A stretch of 64,000 nucleotides of DNA from Verpa conica (taxonomy: Eukaryota; Ascomycota; Pezizomycetes; Pezizales; Morchellaceae), in assembly GCA_033030425.1 (NCBI GenBank), contig JAUFSD010000007.1, positions 372,001 to 436,000 on the forward strand, written 5' to 3'. Every line of letters starts with the position of its first letter. The first letter of the stretch is position 1. The position numbers were made by a program, and so were the translations under genes. Shown here piece by piece: positions 59,844-64,000 of this stretch. The notes below the pieces were generated by a model. It did no database searches. It had not been told where the DNA came from and saw nothing but the letters and a program-made list of their open reading frames with translations.

Positions 59844-62482
59844 ATGCCACCATCAGATAACCCACACGACTTCCCTCCCTTCCTCACGCCCTCGCAATGG
59901 CTCACCCTTTATGCTTTCACCTCAGTCGTCTTCCAGGCGCTTGGGCAGAAGGATGTTGACTCTCTCCTGGCCGAGGCACCGGATGATATCAACCCAGAGC
60001 ATATCAAGGCCCTCGCAGCAGATGAGAGTAACTATACTAACACGGAGTTTCGAAGGTGTTTGGAGATTTTCTTGAGTACGAAGCTTCCAGGGAGTGCTAT
60101 TAAAAAATTCGCTATTGTTTTAAATTTACTCAAGTACTATTCCCCCCTCCTTCATATGGTTCTGTGCATCTGCTGATGATACGAGAATAGTTCGACCCCC
60201 GGCTGCCTCCTCTTAACATATTCAACAACACCTTTCCACTTACAACTCACTGCAACTCGAGAACAGCTAATCCATGGCTGGCTCAACCCTGCTTGCCGTG
60301 TGTTATTCCCTCCGATACGAAACTTTACCAAGACTATGGTCGTCATTACTCAGGTTGTATGGGCGAGGTCGATGCAAGCTGAGACTCTCTACGGAGCTCT
60401 CGGGTACAAAGACAAGACTGGAAAGATCCCCGGGGAAGAGGCCTATGAAGAAGTAGAGCATGAAGGGAAACGAGGCTTCCATAAATTCGAGTTCTTGGAC
60501 TTTTCACCCCCTACGGGACAGGAATCAGGGGAGGAGGAGGCTGTTAAAGAGATAGAGTATGATGTAGTGATTGTTGGTTCCGGCTGCGGTGGTGCCGTAG
60601 TTGCAGCACGACTAGCAAAAGAAGGATATAAGGTTGTAGTGGTAGAGAAGGGTGTTTGGTATGCCCTGACCCTTTATTCTCTAAAGATGCCAATATACTG
60701 ATATCTACGCATGTAACAGGCATCCGACCGATACTCTCCCACTATGTGAGCGTAAGGGAATCGAAGAGCTGTTTGAGAAAGGCATGACCCTCACTTCCGA
60801 CGATGGAAGCCTTGCCATCGTAGCAGCCACCACGTTTGGGGGAGGAGGCATGGTGAATTGGGCGGCTAGCCTACAGGTATTAGCCTCCAAGCCTTGATAG
60901 CCAAAAAGGAATCTAATAGAATCCTAGACCCAAGGTTTTGTACGAGAAGAATGGGCAACACAAAATGACCTTCCATTTTTCATGTCCCAGGATTACCAAA
61001 AATGTCTGGACTACGTTTGCAAACGTATGGGTGTTACAGAAAAGATCAACCACAATCACCGAAACCAGACCATCCTCGAAGGCTCCCGGAAGCTTGGCTG
61101 GCGGGCAATCACGGTACCGCAAAACACTGGGGCTGCGTTAGATGGAGAGGAGGAAATGGAAAGGATGCATAGCGATGCGTGGTGTTGTTTTGGGTGTGGA
61201 TGTAGGGAACCCGGGGAAGGAAGAAAGATGGGAACGTAGGTTTCTCTAATCCTGTTTTTCCCCTCACTCCTAGAGGAACTTTGAACAAATATCCTGATAA
61301 TATGGATTTAGGACACAGACATGGCTGCCAGACGCAGCAAAGGCAGGCGCAAAGTTTATTCAAGACTTCTACGTTGATAAAATCATCTTCACGGACGCCA
61401 AAAAGACAAAGGCAGCTGGTGTAGAGGGTGTCTGGGGTGCTAAAACGCAAGGAGGGAAGGAAGTTAAAGTTATCATTAGAGCTAAAAAGGTCGTCATAAG
61501 TAGTGGGAGCTTACATTCTCCTACAATTCTAATCAGGAGTGGGTTGACCGTAAGTAACCCCATAAAGACTGGCATATATACTCTCTAACACTAGCCGTCA
61601 TAGAACCCAAATATCGGTAAAAATCTCTACACCCACCCTGTCTGTCTCCTCACTGGTTTCTTCCCTACCTCCACCAGCCCTATGTCTGGCTCTTGCCTTA
61701 CAACTGCCTGCACTGAGTTTGAGAACCTTGATGGTCTCGGCCACGGCGTCAAGATAGAAACTTCTATAATGCCGCCTATGGTATGGATGCGTCCACTACC
61801 CTTTCATAACCCTGTACAGTTGAAAAGGCATATTCTCAACCACCGCCGCGCAGGCTGCTTCCTAGCCTTACTCAAAGAGAAGGACCCAGGGGCTGTGTAT
61901 TGTGATCCAAAATCTGGACAGCCTAGGATTACTTACTCTACAAGTGAGGGTGATAGAGCGATGCTGCTGAAAGGTGTTATTGCACTCTCGAAGATACTGT
62001 TTGTGCAGGGTGCCGAGGAGATTGTCCCCTACCACGCCGGCATGCCGATGTTCAAGCGGAATCCCACCACAGAGGAACTTGCAGCAGAAAAAAGAGAAGA
62101 AAACGATGCGCCTGAGAATGTCCTTGGGAAACTATTTTGGAGTGACAATCTCCAAACTCCTACCGAAGAGGAGGAAAATATGTTTGAAGATCCCGGAATA
62201 AACGATAAGAGGTTCCAACGCTGGCTCAAGAAGCTGGAAGACTATGGTCTACCATCACCCCAGACAAGTTTCGTAAGTGCCCATCAGATGGGGACTTGTA
62301 GGATGGGGAGTGATGAAGCTGTATCTGTTGTTGATGCACAGGGGAAGGTATGGGGGACGGAGGGGTTGTACGTAGCGGATGCGAGTGTGTTTCCGAGTGC
62401 GAGTGGAGTAAATCCGATGATTAGTGTTATGGCCATAGCGCACCATATTGCGGGGGGGATTGTGAAGGATATGAGTAGATGA
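59844..62482 (+). CDS. Long-chain fatty alcohol oxidase, GMC/FAD family (779 aa)
   Basis: Oxidises long-chain alcohols to aldehydes with O2, usually on membranes or peroxisomes, feeding omega-oxidation. Exons 59844-60133, 60191-60658, 60720-60876, 60928-61235, 61312-61549, 61604-62482; introns of 51-76 bp; 2340 nt in frame. The N-terminal helical region has the family's STTPFHLQLTATRE segment. The FAD motif is VIVGSGCGGAVVAARLAKEG, near residues 222-241. TTFGGGGMVNWAASLQ and the SSGSLHSPTILIRSGL block follow. The C-terminal catalytic pair is His714 (SAHQMGTC) and Asn757 (SGVNPMI), with GTEGLYVADASVFPSASG between. Several introns interrupt conserved motifs, so unspliced frames appear broken; the spliced protein is intact. 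Confidence 0.95.
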
Positions 62483-63835
62483 TGGGTGGGTGGTTAATAT
62501 TAGTATGAGGTGGATAATTTTTGTAGCTTGAGGATGAGCTGGATAGTCCTTTTATCACACTTGTTTTTTATTGCAGTTCACGAGTACCATTGATATTTAG
62601 ATACCCTTGAATCTATTCAAAAGAGATGTAGACTACAAATATATTGCCCATTTAGGAGGACCCAACCCCCCGAGCGCTCCTACGCTACAGCCTCTATATA
62701 CGTGCACTTCAAACCTCCAAACCCATCGGAGGACTTAGAGAAGAAATGGGGTAGAGTTTGAAGAACGTCAGAGTTTTTTTTTCTGTAATTCTTTTTTAGT
62801 TACTTTTGTTTGGTATGTTGAGCCTATGAGTTTGTTACGGCTTTTATGGGTTATGATCAAATTAGCAACCTACCCGTGTAACTAATTAATAAGAAGGGGG
62901 GATCTAAAAAAATCATGACTACTAGCGGATTTAAAAAAGTATCAAGCCGAATGGTTAGGATTTCAGGTTCCGACCCGCTCGAAACTTTCCAAGTTCGCGA
63001 GTAGTTATGAAACGAGTGATACATCATGAATAATTTCTAGTACAGAAGGATACTAAATAATCTAAATTAACCGACGTGACACAACCCGGTGGTAATCAAG
63101 GACCAAAGAATAATAGTCTAGATTGAATAAGTCTAGTCAAGTTGATCTTAACCTCGAGGTATAATAACTATAGTACTAATATCAGATTGGCTCGTCATGG
63201 AAATACTATTGTGGGAGGGAAAAAAATATCTAGTCGCTCACATAGCAACCGAGTCTATTTTGATGTGATATCTTACTCTACAGCGGTAAATTGATTAAGG
63301 TAGGTAGATGGTACATTATTAATGTATTCCTTTATTTGAACTTTCTGTTCCTTATCTATTGTGGTTGTGTACTAGTGATACTAATTTCAGGCCTTTGGTT
63401 ACATACCTATACGTATTATATTAGCGGGATTTATAACTCCAATTCGTTATATTTATTTTCCATTGACAGCCGAGAAAATAGAGCCGAAATTTCCAATGTA
63501 GTGGACATTAATGTATTGAAGGCGTAAAATGATCTAATTAACGGCACTTTGGCTATTGATTCAAACCCCCCACTCTCCACCCCACATGCTCCCTGTACCG
63601 GCCTAGCCTCTTTTCTATACAAATCTTAAAACCAGTAACCATAAACAGAACCTACAGCGGCAGATATATGAGCGATCCTCGGTACCTGCAATAGCTGGTG
63701 AGGGATAGGAAAGAGCCTAGTTGGCGACTCATCGTTCCAATTCTCCGATCTTTCAGTACGCATTACCGACTTAGTTCTAGCCGGAAATCCACACATTTCA
63801 CAGCTTTGACTCAAACCTTAGATTGACAGCATATA
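62483..63835. other. Intergenic spacer
   Basis: AT-rich with no supported gene; ORFs such as 63291-63527 are low-complexity and hydrophobic by composition. Confidence 0.5.
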
Positions 63836-63979
63836 TACTTGTCCTCCCAGGGGAAAAAACCTGAAAACAGGGCGGGGAGGTCACGATTTGTATGGTAAAA
63901 ATATCTGTGCACGACGCCACACCATACAAAATAGACCCCTCCCCCTGTTTTTCTGGTTCTTTCCCTGGGGGTACAAGTA
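63836..63979. mobile_element. Compact MITE-like element, nearly all terminal inverted repeat
   Basis: The left arm 63836-63896 and the reverse complement of 63921-63979 align over about 60 bases with few mismatches and small gaps. Shared blocks are CCCAGGG, GGGGAGG or its close variant, and TTTGTATGGT. Only a 24-nt loop (63897-63920) separates the arms. TA lies at each outer edge (63836-63837 and 63978-63979), fitting a TA target duplication. It has no coding capacity. The TIR sequence differs from that of the element at 4443. Confidence 0.75.
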
Positions 63980-64000
63980 CTTGAGAATTAACTAGAGTAA

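Overview
The window looks like nuclear DNA of a filamentous ascomycete (Pezizomycotina). Almost every gene is split by short introns (about 50-100 bp, GT..AG, with CTAAC/CTAAT-like branch sites). Typical fungal families occur: PL1 pectate lyase, M43 peptidase, AA11-like LPMO, fungal long-chain alcohol oxidase, allergen-like proteins. Spacing is loose (17 supported genes in 64 kb), with several multi-kilobase stretches that show no gene, as in large-genome lineages such as Pezizomycetes. The class is an inference; no rRNA, tRNA or marker gene was seen. I rebuilt exon-intron models by hand. Every multi-exon model closes in frame with its expected catalytic residues in register, except where stated.

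Layout: 0-6.3 kb holds a large RRM-like protein, a TIR-bearing MITE-like element and an EBP-type sterol isomerase. At 7.9-10.6 kb (minus) is a secreted tyrosinase with a tyrosine-rich N-terminal repeat region. At 15.6-16.8 kb (minus) is an SDR oxidoreductase. At 19.3-23.6 kb (plus) are an aldo-keto reductase, a D-2-hydroxyacid dehydrogenase and an unknown protein. At 27.5-28.8 kb is a strongly codon-biased pectate lyase. At 30.0-33.9 kb two divergent genes share the fungal allergen-like domain. At 34.6-36.2 kb (minus) is a secreted, probably GPI-anchored App1-like (DUF2183) protein. At 38.2-39.1 kb (minus) is a short RBR-type zinc-finger protein. At 43.5-49.2 kb (plus) are a second tyrosinase, an LPMO and a carboxylesterase. 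At 49.7-51.4 kb (minus) is a multi-pass membrane protein. At 52.4-53.4 kb (minus) is an M43 metallopeptidase. At 59.8-62.5 kb (plus) is a long-chain alcohol oxidase, and the right edge carries a second MITE-like element.

Functionally the window is rich in secreted or surface enzymes acting on plant or cell-wall polymers, phenolics, esters and proteins. Beside them are redox and lipid enzymes (sterol isomerase, fatty alcohol oxidase, AKR, SDR, hydroxyacid dehydrogenase). Nothing shows that they form one biosynthetic cluster.

The most unusual signal is a family of insertions only about 27-37 bp long, all in the same orientation. Each has a GAAT-repeat tail and a shared ATCAT(TTA)AGTA-like end, and each is flanked by direct repeats (13 bp at 6976, 18 bp at 41838, three copies around a double insert at 14254). 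They look like target-site duplications around extremely small mobile units. A second notable observation is the tyrosinase that carries its own Tyr/Pro/Thr repeat domain.
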